Program-made: the position numbers and the translations under genes
Assembly: GCF_030512175.1 (NCBI RefSeq)
Contig: NZ_JAULBL010000002.1
Location: 244,049 to 308,048, forward strand
Direction of reading: 5' to 3'
Source of the DNA: Paeniglutamicibacter sulfureus
GTDB lineage: Bacteria; Actinomycetota; Actinomycetes; Actinomycetales; Micrococcaceae
Length of the DNA: 64,000 bases
Shown: in pieces, positions 42,153 through 50,826 of the stretch
Numbering within the stretch: the stretch's first letter is position 1
How the letters are laid out: each line of letters starts with the position of its first letter
The notes under the pieces: model-generated
Database searches by the model: none
Told to the model about the DNA's origin: nothing
Seen by the model: the letters and a program-made list of their open reading frames with translations, nothing else

Positions 42153-45114
42153 GTTTTGTCGAGCGCCGTAGTGGCCTGTATTTGCCGGGTTTGATCTTGT
42201 TGGTGCGTGGCCAGGTGTAGTCGCCGGTGAGGTTGATGTGTTCCCATCCCAGGGGTGAGAGGAACCGCAGCAGGTCCGGGTCGGTGGCGTTGCCCTCTTG
42301 GTTCAAGGTGGTGATGGTGCGGTCGAGGTAGACCGTGTTCCAGAGGACGATGGCCGCGGTGAGAAGATTCAGCCCTGAGGCCCGGTAGCGCTGCTGCTCG
42401 AAGCTGCGGTCGCGGATCTCTCCAAGTCTGTTGAAGAAAACGGCCCGGGCCAGGGTGTTCCTGGCCTCGCCCTTGTTCAGCCCGGCCGTGACCTTGCGGC
42501 GCAGGTCGGGATCTTGGAGCCAATCCAGCAGGAAGAGAGTTCGTTCCAGTTTGCCCAGTTCCCGCAGTGCGGTGGCGAGTCCGTTCTGGCGTGGATAGGC
42601 GCCGAGTTTGCGCATCATCAAGGAGGCGGTCACGGTGCCGGTCTTGATGGATGTCGCCAGGCGGAGGATTTCATCCCAGTGCGCGGTGATGGTCTGCGTG
42701 TTGATGGTGCCGCCGACCAACGGCGCCAAAGTGGCAAGCTCCGGATCGTTAGTGGGTGTGTAGAGGCGGGTGTCGCCGATGTTGCGGATCCGGGGCGCGA
42801 ACCGGTATCCAAGTAAGTGCATGAGGGCGAAAAGGTGGTCGGTGAACCCTGCGGTGTCGGTGTAATGCTCCTGGATCGCCAGATCAGACTCGTGATACAG
42901 CAGCCCGTCCAAGACATAGGTCGCGTCGCGGTCACCGACGTTGATCAGTTTGCTGTGGAAGGGCGAATATTTGTCTGAGACATGCGTGTAGATCATCCGC
43001 CCGGGCTCGGCCCCGTATTTCGGGTTCACGTGCCCGGTGGATTCGGCATGGCTGCCGGCGCGGAAGCGTTGCCCGTCCGAGGACGAGGTGCTGCCATCGC
43101 CCCAGTGCGTACCGAAGGGGTGTGCGTGCTGGGCATTGACCAGCTCGGCCAGGGCGGCACTGTAGGTTTCATCCCGGATATGGGAAGCCTGCTGGCGGTC
43201 CAATTGGGCGTAGGTGACGCCGGTGCATGACTCGGACATCTTCGTCAATCCTAGGTTGATTCCGTCGGCCAAGATTGCGGTGAGCAGGAGCTGCTTATCC
43301 TTGGAAGGTTGGCCAGACTTGAGATTGGTGAAGTGGCGTGTGAAGCCCGTCCAGCCATCGACTTCCATCAACAGGTCGGTGATCCGAATCCGCGGGAACA
43401 TGGCGCTGGCCTGGTCGATCAAGGGTTGGGCGTGTTGCGGCACGATCGTCTCAAGCGGAGTGATCTTCAAGCCGTTTTCCGTGATCAGCACCCCGGCCAG
43501 TTCATCACGGGAGGCAAGCTCGTTGACCTGGTGCAGCCGTTCGCTGAGCCGGGCAAGTCGGTCCTTGAGATATTCTTCGCCGCCATTGGTTATGACCAGG
43601 GGAAGGTCCCCGGCGTTCTTCATGGCCGTGTAGTCGGGGCCGGCCAGCAGGTAGTCATCGAAGTCGCGGAACTGGCGGGAGCCGGTGACCCACATGTCTC
43701 CGGACCGCAGCGCATTCTTGAGCTCCGCGAGGGCGCAAAACTCGTAGAATCCACGGTCGGTTCCGTTGTCGGTGAAAACCAGGGGCTTCCACCGGGACCG
43801 GATGAACGACGTGGGTGCATCCTCCGGGATCTTTCGGGCACCGGCGGTATTCATGGTGCGGATGACCTTGATGGCGGCCAACAGGTCCTGTGCGGCGGGG
43901 GCTGCCTGGAGGTCAAGGACGGCAAGAAATGCCGGGGTGTAGCGGCGGATCGTGGTGAAGTGTGCACTGACGAGGGCGAGGTGGTCCTCGTGTGCGGGCC
44001 GGGTCAGTTCCTTGGCTTGGGTGATGCTTGCGGCCAAGGTTTCCCAGCCGATGGCTGTGTCGATCGCGGCGAAGGGATCCTCCCCGTTCTCCTTGGCCGT
44101 GATCAGGGCATCGCCGAGCTTGGAGTGCAGGCGCATCATGGCTGCGACGGTGGTGCGGGAGGCCAGCGTGTTCTGGTTTTGCTTGTTCCGGGCGGTGCGA
44201 ATGATCCGGCCAATGATCCGGTCGTGCAGATCGATGATTTCGTCGGTGACCGTTGCCATGCTTTCCACGGACATCGCGAACAGGGTCGCGTACCGGCGTC
44301 CGGGCTCGAACTTGGCCAGGTCCGCCGCTGTCATGGAGGCGCCCTCACGGGCCAACTTCAGCAACCTGTTCCGATGCACCAGTTTGCCGGCGTCCCAGGG
44401 CAGGCAAAGCGCACGCCAGGTGGTGAGCCGGTCAATATGCTCGTTCATCGCCCGTGCGTTGGGTCGCAGTGGTGCCTGGCGCAGCCAGCCGATTTCGGTC
44501 AAGGAACTATCGGTGCGGCGAAGCAACAAACCATCCAGACGACCTCGGTGCTCGCCGGAGAGTTGGTCTCCCAAGATGGCGTAGATTCGCCGGTTCGCCC
44601 GGGTCAGCGCCTGCGCGCAGGCCCTTTCAATGATCCCCACCCCGGGCGAGGCAACCTTCCTTGAGCGCAGGAAGTCCCGCGCGCCTTCGACCAAGACAAG
44701 GCCCTTGTCTGTTTGCGCGGCAACCTCGCCCACATGCTCCACGAGCTGGCGAAAATCCGCGATTCCGAACGCGGACATGCCCAGATACGCACGAATCTCT
44801 CTACCGTGTTCCTGCCGAGTTTCCCCACGTTTCCCATATTCGTCCCAGGCCTCGGCCGGGATGGCCAGGCGGGCCGCAAGCCAGTCGATCATTTCAGTGG
44901 GTACTTCGGTTTCGTCGGTCAGTGCGATACCCGGGTGCCGAAGCAGACAGAGCTGGATGGCAAAGCCCAACCGGTTGGCATCTGCGCGGCGTTGGCGAAT
45001 CAACGACATGTCCGCTTCGCCCAGTGTGTAGTGGGCAGCCAGGTCCTCGGTGCCGGTGGGGATTTCAAGGACCTGGCCGCGTTCGGCAGTCGTGAGCAGG
45101 GAACGCAGGGCCAT
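42148..45114 (-). CDS. tnpA: Tn3-family transposase TnpA
   Basis: A 988-residue DDE transposase acting on the 38-bp ends in replicative transposition. Recognisable family segments include LLLRRTDSSLTEIGWLRQAPLRPN, HFGTHWGDGSTSSSDGQRF (as read, HPFGTHWGDGSTSSSDGQRF) with the first catalytic Asp, YTHVSDKYSPFHSKLIN with the second, and FNRLGEIRDRSFEQQRYRASGLNLLTAAIVLWNTVYL near the C-terminus. The start at 45114 is preferred because AAGGA precedes it and it gives the usual length; the frame extends to 45147. It is transcribed toward the left end, which it overlaps. Confidence 0.93.
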   Translation of the reverse strand: MALRSLLTTAERGQVLEIPTGTEDLAAHYTLGEADMSLIRQRRADANRLGFAIQLCLLRHPGIALTDETEVPTEMIDWLAARLAIPAEAWDEYGKRGETRQEHGREIRAYLGMSAFGIADFRQLVEHVGEVAAQTDKGLVLVEGARDFLRSRKVASPGVGIIERACAQALTRANRRIYAILGDQLSGEHRGRLDGLLLRRTDSSLTEIGWLRQAPLRPNARAMNEHIDRLTTWRALCLPWDAGKLVHRNRLLKLAREGASMTAADLAKFEPGRRYATLFAMSVESMATVTDEIIDLHDRIIGRIIRTARNKQNQNTLASRTTVAAMMRLHSKLGDALITAKENGEDPFAAIDTAIGWETLAASITQAKELTRPAHEDHLALVSAHFTTIRRYTPAFLAVLDLQAAPAAQDLLAAIKVIRTMNTAGARKIPEDAPTSFIRSRWKPLVFTDNGTDRGFYEFCALAELKNALRSGDMWVTGSRQFRDFDDYLLAGPDYTAMKNAGDLPLVITNGGEEYLKDRLARLSERLHQVNELASRDELAGVLITENGLKITPLETIVPQHAQPLIDQASAMFPRIRITDLLMEVDGWTGFTRHFTNLKSGQPSKDKQLLLTAILADGINLGLTKMSESCTGVTYAQLDRQQASHIRDETYSAALAELVNAQHAHPFGTHWGDGSTSSSDGQRFRAGSHAESTGHVNPKYGAEPGRMIYTHVSDKYSPFHSKLINVGDRDATYVLDGLLYHESDLAIQEHYTDTAGFTDHLFALMHLLGYRFAPRIRNIGDTRLYTPTNDPELATLAPLVGGTINTQTITAHWDEILRLATSIKTGTVTASLMMRKLGAYPRQNGLATALRELGKLERTLFLLDWLQDPDLRRKVTAGLNKGEARNTLARAVFFNRLGEIRDRSFEQQRYRASGLNLLTAAIVLWNTVYLDRTITTLNQEGNATDPDLLRFLSPLGWEHINLTGDYTWPRTNKIKPGKYRPLRRSTKP

Positions 45115-45192
45115 GTCAGAAATCCTTGTTAGTTGGAAGGCCGCCATCTACGGACTTGTCCTGGTGCTGCTGCGGAGCACCATGCCCGTGGG

Positions 45193-45765
45193 TCATGGTT
45201 TGGCCAGATGCCGGTAGATGGTGGGACGGCTGACGCCGAATTCCTGGGCGATGTGCTCGACGGTATGGGCCCGTTTCCCGTCGGCATCTTTTTCCTCATA
45301 CATTTCCCTTGCCAGCTTGACCTGGCGGGGACCGAGCTTTGGTTTCTGCCCGCCGGTCCGTCCGCGTGCCCGGGCGGCGGCCAGCCCGTCGCGGGTTCGT
45401 TCGGACATCAGCGCGTGTTCGAACTCGGCGATCGAGCCGATGATCTGGAAAAACATCCGTCCGGCGGGTGATGAGGTGTCGATGCCCTGATCCAGGACCA
45501 CCAGGTCCACGCCGCGCTCCTGCAGCGTCTTGGACAGGTCTATGAGGTTTTCCAGCGACCGCCCGAGCCGGTCCAGCTTGGTGACAACGAGCTGATCGCC
45601 GGACCGGTTGGCCGAGAGTAGCGCCTTGTCGAGTTCGGGTCTGCGGGCGAGTTTCCCCGAGGCGGTGTCGAGGAACACCTGCTCGCAGCCGGCCGCGCGC
45701 AGGGCATCGTGTTGGGCCTCGGGGTGCTGATCGCGTGTTGAGACACGCCCGTATCCGATTCGCAT
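45193..45765 (-). CDS. tnpR: Serine resolvase TnpR
   Basis: A 190-residue serine recombinase resolving transposition cointegrates. The catalytic serine is in IGYGRVSTRDQHPEAQ, followed by TKLDRLGRSLENLIDL and the E-helix AEFEHALMSERTRDGLAAARARG. The C-terminal HTH reads VEHIAQEFGVSRPTIYRHL. It is transcribed in the same direction as tnpA, 78 bp upstream of it. A candidate res region lies directly ahead of its start. Confidence 0.93.
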   Translation of the reverse strand: MRIGYGRVSTRDQHPEAQHDALRAAGCEQVFLDTASGKLARRPELDKALLSANRSGDQLVVTKLDRLGRSLENLIDLSKTLQERGVDLVVLDQGIDTSSPAGRMFFQIIGSIAEFEHALMSERTRDGLAAARARGRTGGQKPKLGPRQVKLAREMYEEKDADGKRAHTVEHIAQEFGVSRPTIYRHLAKP

Positions 45766-45830
45766 GACGAAAATGTATCACCAACCCGGTTGAGCGTTAC
45801 ATTGGCGCGTACACGGCAAGCGTTACAAAA
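45766..45830. promoter_or_regulatory. Candidate res site
   Basis: GCGTTACA is directly repeated at 45794-45801 and 45820-45827, with a further TGTATCA near 45774, immediately upstream of tnpR. Tn3-type resolvases bind repeated subsites in just this position. Subsite boundaries are not resolved. Confidence 0.45.
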
Positions 45831-45998
45831 TCGACCGCGGGAATCCGCGGGCCAAGAAACCGGAAGAAGAGTGTCTCACGAACGATCGTTTTTCAGACGT
45901 CGACGGGATGTCACCTTCCGAAGTCGTCTGCACACATTTCCGTAGCCCACTGCACTCGTTGCCTCAGGCGTCGGGAGCAAGCGATCAGTACAGATTGA

Positions 45999-46142
45999 TC
46001 AGTCCACATTGAGGCATCGGGCGTCCTCCGTCTTAAGCCCTAGGTGCCCAGCGGCAATCAGTTCGTTGGCAGTGACCAGCTGCTCGATGGTGACTGGCTC
46101 AGCAAGTAACTTGCCATCATTTGTTAGGTTCCCGCCGACAAT
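45999..46142 (-). pseudogene. C-terminal fragment of an unidentified gene
   Basis: A start-less minus-strand frame reads VGGNLTNDGKLLAEPVTIEQ then LVTANELIAAGHLGLKTEDA and ends CLNVD-stop at 45999. Upstream is an in-frame TGA. The even, protein-like composition suggests a deletion remnant of a real gene. I do not recognise it. Confidence 0.4.
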
Positions 46143-46312
46143 TCATCGAAGTTTCGCAGAATTTTGGGCCGGCCTTTCGGGTGGCCTCTGCAACCTTCGA
46201 TTGCTGCGCTGACGCCACATGCAGATCCCTCGGCCAGCGCAGCAATCCTGACCCTCATTTTGAAATGAGCGGGGTCCTCAACGCCCGGTTAGGTGAAAGG
46301 GCAGTTCCTTGG

Positions 46313-46450
46313 TCAGCGGCCGGGCTCTTTCGGGCCCGCGCCGAGGACTCGGATGATCCAGTAAAGACCAGCCGCGGCGATCAGCACGAACGCCACGTCA
46401 TCTAATGGATCGGCGATGGGCTCAAGGACACGATCGAGGATATTGACGGC
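46313..46450 (-). pseudogene. C-terminal fragment of a small membrane protein
   Basis: On the minus strand a frame with no start reads AVNILDRVLEPIADPLDDVA, then a membrane helix FVLIAAAGLYWIIRVLG and AGPKEPGR-stop at 46313. It meets the chrL-like fragment near 46445 in a different frame, which indicates a deletion joining two genes. Confidence 0.45.
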
Positions 46451-46677
46451 TTCCCTTCAGACTCGAGTGTGTCGGCGACGGCTTCCCAGTCCGTCTCGGT
46501 CGTCAGCTCGGGGGGCGCTGCGGCGTCGGGCTGATCTGCTTGTTCGGAGTGAACGCCGGTGTTGGCAGTCGCCGCTGGCCCTGCGTCTTGGTTTGCTGTG
46601 CGGCCCGTCAACAGCACCACGCTGCTCGCCAGAGAACCAGCTGCCCACTTCATTTCCCGCGTCATGATAGTAACCAT
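46402..46677 (-). pseudogene. Truncated LppY/LpqO-like (DUF1259) lipoprotein, possible chrL remnant
   Basis: The 91-residue frame starts with a signal-like MKWAAGSLASSVVLLTGR, where the lipobox cysteine is replaced by Arg, and continues to TETDWEAVADTLESEGKPS, which resembles the opening of DUF1259 proteins. Those are about 300 residues long, so nearly all is missing. Such a lipoprotein (chrL) is recalled from the Arthrobacter FB24 chromate cluster. Its start overlaps the GTAAC palindrome at 46670. Probably inactive. Confidence 0.45.
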
Positions 46678-46683
46678 GGTTAC
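46670..46683. promoter_or_regulatory. GTAAC-N4-GTTAC palindrome (copy 1)
   Basis: GTAACCATGGTTAC, a perfect 14-bp palindrome overlapping the start of the chrL-like remnant. Related copies are at 46782, 50773 and 62942, each next to a chromate-type gene. Confidence 0.65.
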
Positions 46684-46781
46684 ACTTTAAGCGCCCCCAA
46701 TCCGCGATTGTCAAGAGACGAAGATCGACCTTCTGCATCTGCTCAACGACGGAATGGGACGCCTTGTTTTGCAGTGGTACC

Positions 46782-46795
46782 GTAACCGTGGTTAC
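46782..46795. promoter_or_regulatory. GTAAC-N4-GTTAC palindrome (copy 2) at chrB
   Basis: GTAACCGTGGTTAC abuts the first ATG of the chrB N-terminal gene (46796). A repressor bound here would cover the transcript start or the first codon. Confidence 0.65.
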
Positions 46796-47305
46796 ATGGT
46801 TTTCATGGTTGATAGTGTGCCTGCCCCCGGCGAGTGGGTGTTTCTGACGTACCGGTTGCCGCGTGTGCCCTCGGCTCCGCGGCTGGCGTTGTGGCGCAAG
46901 TTCAAGCGGTTGGGTGTGGCGCAGCTTGCTGACGGGTTGGTGGCGCTTCCTGCCGATGTACGGACCCGGGAGCATTTGGAGTGGGCGGCCGAAGAAATCG
47001 AGGAAGCTGGCGGAACAGCGGGGGTGTGGGTCGCACGTCCCTCGACGCGGGCGTTGGAGCGTTCAGTCATTGAGCCGATGAATGAGGCCCGGGCGGGTGA
47101 GTATGCCGAAATTGCCAGGCAGGCTCAGTTAGCGCGTGATGCCGCTGAACCTGAACGGACGCGCGGCCTGCGGAGACTGCGGGCGCAGATGCGTCGGGTC
47201 GAACGCCGCGATTTTTTCCGCCCGCCCCAGCGCGAGCAGGCCCGCCAGGCACTCAAAGACCTTGCCGGACAGGAATTGGTTGCTCCGATGGAGGTCTCAT
47301 CGTGA
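46796..47305 (+). CDS. ChrB N-terminal-domain protein (chromate-responsive regulator, split gene part 1)
   Basis: A 169-residue protein equal to the N-terminal domain of ChrB, the chromate-sensing regulator. Typical text: GEWVFLTYRLPRVPSAPRLALWRKFKRLGVAQLADGLVALPAD, followed by a basic helical part. A GTAAC palindrome adjoins the start. The ATG at 46805 is an alternative start, and either would leave little or no leader. It overlaps the chrB C-terminal gene by 4 bp, so the two halves of a usual single ChrB are separate but coupled. It is a distant homologue of the protein at 62987. Confidence 0.8.
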   Translation: MVFMVDSVPAPGEWVFLTYRLPRVPSAPRLALWRKFKRLGVAQLADGLVALPADVRTREHLEWAAEEIEEAGGTAGVWVARPSTRALERSVIEPMNEARAGEYAEIARQAQLARDAAEPERTRGLRRLRAQMRRVERRDFFRPPQREQARQALKDLAGQELVAPMEVSS

Positions 47306-47733
47306 GGTGGGCGACCCGTGCTGGAGTGCATATCGATCGGTCGGCGTGTGCGTGGCTGATCGTGCGCCATCTTGATCCGCAGGCGCAGTTCGTCTTTGTC
47401 TCCGGGCCTGATGAGGTCCCCGACGATGCCACTGCTTTCGATATGCGTGGGGCGGAACTCGGCCACCACGGAAGTGATTGCACGTTCGAGACGATCCTGC
47501 GTCGCTATGACCTGGCTGATCCGGTGCTGTGGCGGATTGCCGCGATCGTGCACGAGGCCGACCTGGAAGATGATCACTACGATGCACCGGAGGCAGCCGG
47601 TTTCGACCTGATCCTGCGTGCGTTGGCGTTGGCACACACCGATAAGGAAGTCCTCAGCATGACAGCCCCAATTTTCGATGCCGTCTACGGTTACATCCGC
47701 CGCAGCGTCATCGCTGGAGGAACCCCCGCATGA
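47302..47733 (+). CDS. ChrB C-terminal-domain protein (chromate resistance, split gene part 2)
   Basis: A 143-residue protein matching the ChrB C-terminal domain (RWATRAGVHIDRSACAWLIVRHLDPQAQFVFV ... FDMRGAELGHHGSDCTFETILRRYDL ... IVHEADLEDD). The His and Cys residues could bind a metal or oxyanion. GTG at 47302 overlaps the upstream stop and follows GGAGG; its end overlaps chrA by 4 bp. A split chrB is known from Arthrobacter chromate plasmids. Confidence 0.87.
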   Translation: MRWATRAGVHIDRSACAWLIVRHLDPQAQFVFVSGPDEVPDDATAFDMRGAELGHHGSDCTFETILRRYDLADPVLWRIAAIVHEADLEDDHYDAPEAAGFDLILRALALAHTDKEVLSMTAPIFDAVYGYIRRSVIAGGTPA

Positions 47734-49085
47734 GCGCCACACCCCGTATCCACGACTTGGTTCCCCTGAGGGAAGCGACCAAAGCCTGGTTCAAGATCTC
47801 CCTGCAAACCTTCGGTGGTCCCGCCGGGCAGATCGCGGTCATGCAACGCAGCCTGGTTGACGAGCACCGCTGGATCGGGGAACGCCGGTTCCTCCACGCC
47901 CTGTCCTATTGCATGCTGCTGCCAGGACCGGAGGCCCAACAACTGGCGGTCTACGTCGGATGGCTGCTCAATGGTGTGCGGGGCGGGCTGATTGCCGGCG
48001 TGCTCTTCGTGCTACCCGGTGTGGTGGCTTTACTGGCACTGTCCGCGGTCTACGTAACCTTCGGCGAGACAGCACTCATCTCCGCCCTGTTCGTCGGGCT
48101 GGCTGCAGCGGTATTGGCCATCGTCGCCCAGGCCGTCATCAAGATCGCCAAACGGGCGCTGCACCACCCCATCCTCGTGGCCATGGCCGTGGCCGCGTTC
48201 ACTGCCCTGACCATCTTCGATGTCCCGTTTCCGGTGGTCATCACCGCAGCCGCATGCACCGGATGGGCCCTAGGCCGGGCCCGCCCCGGCCTGATGGACG
48301 CACCCGCCAAGAAAACCGCGGACGCGGCTGAACCGTTGATATCCGATGACGCCTTGCACCACGCTCAACCCTCCTGGAAGAGAGGCCTTCTGGTCTTGGG
48401 TCTCGGCATCCCTTTGTGGCTTGCACCGGTTGGAATCGCCTTCGCCCTGACCGGCCCCCAAAGCATCTTCACCCAGCAAGGCCTGTTCTTCTCCGGGACC
48501 GCCCTGGTCACTTTCGGCGGAGCCTACGCGGTGCTGGCCTACGTGGCACAGCAGGCCGTTGCCACCTACGGATGGCTGGTGCCAGGTGAGATGGTTAGAG
48601 GTCTGGCTCTGGCCGAGACCACCCCCGGGCCGCTGATCATGGTGGTGCAGTTCGTGGCCTTCCTCGGAGCCTTCCGTGATCCAGGCTCCCTCGATCCGTG
48701 GACGGCAGCCATACTTGCCTCATTTTTAGTCACTTGGGTGACGTTCGTACCGAGTTTCCTGTTCATTTTCCTCGGTGCCCCCTACGTTGAACGTTTGCGC
48801 GGGAACCGTTCCCTCTCGGCTGCTCTGACTGGGATCACTGCAGCTGTCGTCGGGGTGATAGCGAATTTGGGTGTGTACTTCGCCATCCATACCCTCTTCG
48901 CAGATGCAAGCCCCATCAAATGGGGGCCCGTCAGCATGGAGATACCGGTCCTCGCCAGCCTGCTGCCCTGGGCGCTGCTGCTAACGATCGCGGCAATGGT
49001 GATGATCTTCAAATTCCGCTGGAGCGTGTTGCGAACGCTTGGTGTCTGCGCCGCCGCGAGCCTGCCCTTGACATTCTTGCCCTAA
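47730..49085 (+). CDS. chrA: Chromate efflux transporter ChrA
   Basis: A 451-residue bidomain CHR-family transporter exporting chromate. Each half carries the CHR pattern: FKISLQTFGGPAGQIAVMQRSLVDEHRWIGERRFLHALSYCMLLPGPEAQQLAVYVGW in the first, and FGGAYAVLAYVAQQAVATYGWLVPGEMVRGLALAETTPGPLIMVVQFVAF in the second, with about ten membrane helices. It is translationally coupled to the chrB C-terminal gene. It is the core gene of the transposon cargo. Confidence 0.95.
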   Translation: MSATPRIHDLVPLREATKAWFKISLQTFGGPAGQIAVMQRSLVDEHRWIGERRFLHALSYCMLLPGPEAQQLAVYVGWLLNGVRGGLIAGVLFVLPGVVALLALSAVYVTFGETALISALFVGLAAAVLAIVAQAVIKIAKRALHHPILVAMAVAAFTALTIFDVPFPVVITAAACTGWALGRARPGLMDAPAKKTADAAEPLISDDALHHAQPSWKRGLLVLGLGIPLWLAPVGIAFALTGPQSIFTQQGLFFSGTALVTFGGAYAVLAYVAQQAVATYGWLVPGEMVRGLALAETTPGPLIMVVQFVAFLGAFRDPGSLDPWTAAILASFLVTWVTFVPSFLFIFLGAPYVERLRGNRSLSAALTGITAAVVGVIANLGVYFAIHTLFADASPIKWGPVSMEIPVLASLLPWALLLTIAAMVMIFKFRWSVLRTLGVCAAASLPLTFLP

Positions 49086-49127
49086 CTGACCGACCCCCAC
49101 ACCATTCGAGACAACCGAGGGATAACC

Positions 49128-50621
49128 TTGACCGACCGAACCATTGCCTCTTATTCGCATAAAACTGCCGATGTTGTTCTCATCGGCGGCGGCATCATGA
49201 GTGCCACGCTGGGCTCCATCATCCGGCAACTGGAACCGGGCTGGGACATCTGCCTGTATGAGCGCCTGGACCAGGCAGGGATGGAAGCCTCGGATTCCTG
49301 GAACAACGCCGGCACCGGCCACTCCGCCCTCTGCGAGTTGAACTACAGTCCTGCATCCGCGGACGGTTCGGTCGAGACCACCAAGGCCATCAAAATCAAC
49401 GAGCAGTTCCAGGTCTCACGGCAGTTCTGGTCACACATGGTCGCTGCCGGCCACATCGGCGCGCCCCGCAAATTCATCAACCCGATTCCGCACTTGAGCT
49501 TCGTCTGGGGCGACGGCCCGGCGGATTACCTGCGCCGCCGCTACGAGGCCTTGAAGCCACAACCGCTGTTCGAGACCATGGAACACACCGAAGACCACGC
49601 CACGCTGGCTCAATGGACCCCGCTGGTCATGGGGGGCCGTGACCCACAGCAGCGCGTCGCCGCGTCCCGGGTAGAAGGCGGCACCGACATCGACTTCGGC
49701 TCCCTGACCCGTGAGCTCACCGGCTTCATGGAAAAGAACGGCGTAGACCTCAACTTCGGCACGGATGTCACCGAGATCGCCCGTGGCACCGATGGCCGCT
49801 GGGAAGTCTCTGTCAAGGACCGCGCAACCGACGAGGAAACCACCGTGCGGGCGCGTTTCGTCTTCATCGGCGCAGGCGGCGGTGCGCTGCAACTGCTACA
49901 ACGTTCCGGCATCCCCGAGGGCAAAGGTTTCGGCGGCTTCCCGGTCAGCGGGCAGTTCCTGCGCTGCGGCAATGAGGAAGTCGTCGACCAGCACCACGCG
50001 AAGGTCTACGGCCAGGCCTCCGTCGGGGCACCCCCAATGTCCGTCCCACACCTGGACACCCGGTTCGTCAACGGCAAGCGATCCCTGCTCTTTGGTCCCT
50101 ACGCCGGGTTCTCCACCAAATTCCTCCAGCGCGGCTCGCTGCTGGACCTGCCGTTGTCCCTGCGGCCCAGCAACCTGGTTCCGATGCTCGCGGCCGGTAA
50201 GGACAACCTGGACCTGACCAAGTACCTGATCACCGAGGTGCTCAAGAGCCGTGAGTCCAAGAACGAAGGCCTGCGCGAGTACTACCCGGAAGCCACCGGC
50301 CACGCCTGGGAGCTGATCACCGCCGGACAACGCGTGCAGGTCATCAAAAAACACCCCACGAAGGGCGGCATCCTGCAGTTCGGCACTGAAATGATCACCT
50401 CATCGGATGGCTCTGTCGCCGCCCTGCTCGGGGCCTCCCCTGGAGCTTCCACCGCAGCACCGATCATGTTCGAAATGCTCGAACGTTGCTTCCCGCAGCA
50501 GGTCGCCGCATGGCAACCAAAGCTCAAGGAAATGATCCCCGGCTACGGCGTGAAGCTAAACGAGAACCCACAGCTGGCCCGGGAAATCATGTCCGAAACC
50601 GCCAAGGTCCTCCAGCTCTAG
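49128..50621 (+). CDS. mqo: Malate:quinone oxidoreductase
   Basis: A 497-residue peripheral-membrane flavoenzyme oxidising malate to oxaloacetate with quinone as acceptor. The FAD motif is [17 protein letters not shown]; family segments include [65 protein letters not shown] and the end [20 protein letters not shown]. The TTG start at 49128 follows GAGGGATAAC. An mqo homologue (chrJ) is recalled next to chrA in Arthrobacter FB24, where it adds to chromate tolerance; here it may sustain redox balance under chromate. Confidence 0.92.
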   Translation: MTDRTIASYSHKTADVVLIGGGIMSATLGSIIRQLEPGWDICLYERLDQAGMEASDSWNNAGTGHSALCELNYSPASADGSVETTKAIKINEQFQVSRQFWSHMVAAGHIGAPRKFINPIPHLSFVWGDGPADYLRRRYEALKPQPLFETMEHTEDHATLAQWTPLVMGGRDPQQRVAASRVEGGTDIDFGSLTRELTGFMEKNGVDLNFGTDVTEIARGTDGRWEVSVKDRATDEETTVRARFVFIGAGGGALQLLQRSGIPEGKGFGGFPVSGQFLRCGNEEVVDQHHAKVYGQASVGAPPMSVPHLDTRFVNGKRSLLFGPYAGFSTKFLQRGSLLDLPLSLRPSNLVPMLAAGKDNLDLTKYLITEVLKSRESKNEGLREYYPEATGHAWELITAGQRVQVIKKHPTKGGILQFGTEMITSSDGSVAALLGASPGASTAAPIMFEMLERCFPQQVAAWQPKLKEMIPGYGVKLNENPQLAREIMSETAKVLQL

Positions 50622-50772
50622 CAGGCAAGAGAACACCTCAAAACTCGCCCTGAAAAGATCTAACGGCGGGCCGGTATCCGGGCCCTCTGCGTCTCAGCAG
50701 GCAAGCGTTTTGAGCTGCTGGCGGTTGTGAAACATCGCGTGCGGTCCGCGGGTTGGATGTGGACATATGCAT

Positions 50773-50786
50773 GTAACCACGGTGAC
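50773..50786. promoter_or_regulatory. GTAAC-N4-GTGAC palindrome (copy 3)
   Basis: GTAACCACGGTGAC, one mismatch from a perfect GTAACCNNGGTTAC palindrome, 40 bp before the lipoprotein start. It suggests this gene is regulated with chrB. Confidence 0.55.
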
Positions 50787-50826
50787 CTATTGGTGTATGT
50801 TGTGGTTCTGCGAAGGGGTGGTTGAG

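Noticed and set aside
43309..44664. 451-codon plus-strand open frame opposite tnpA
   Set aside because: Antisense to the Tn3 transposase; Gly/Val-rich shadow without a start signal or domain.
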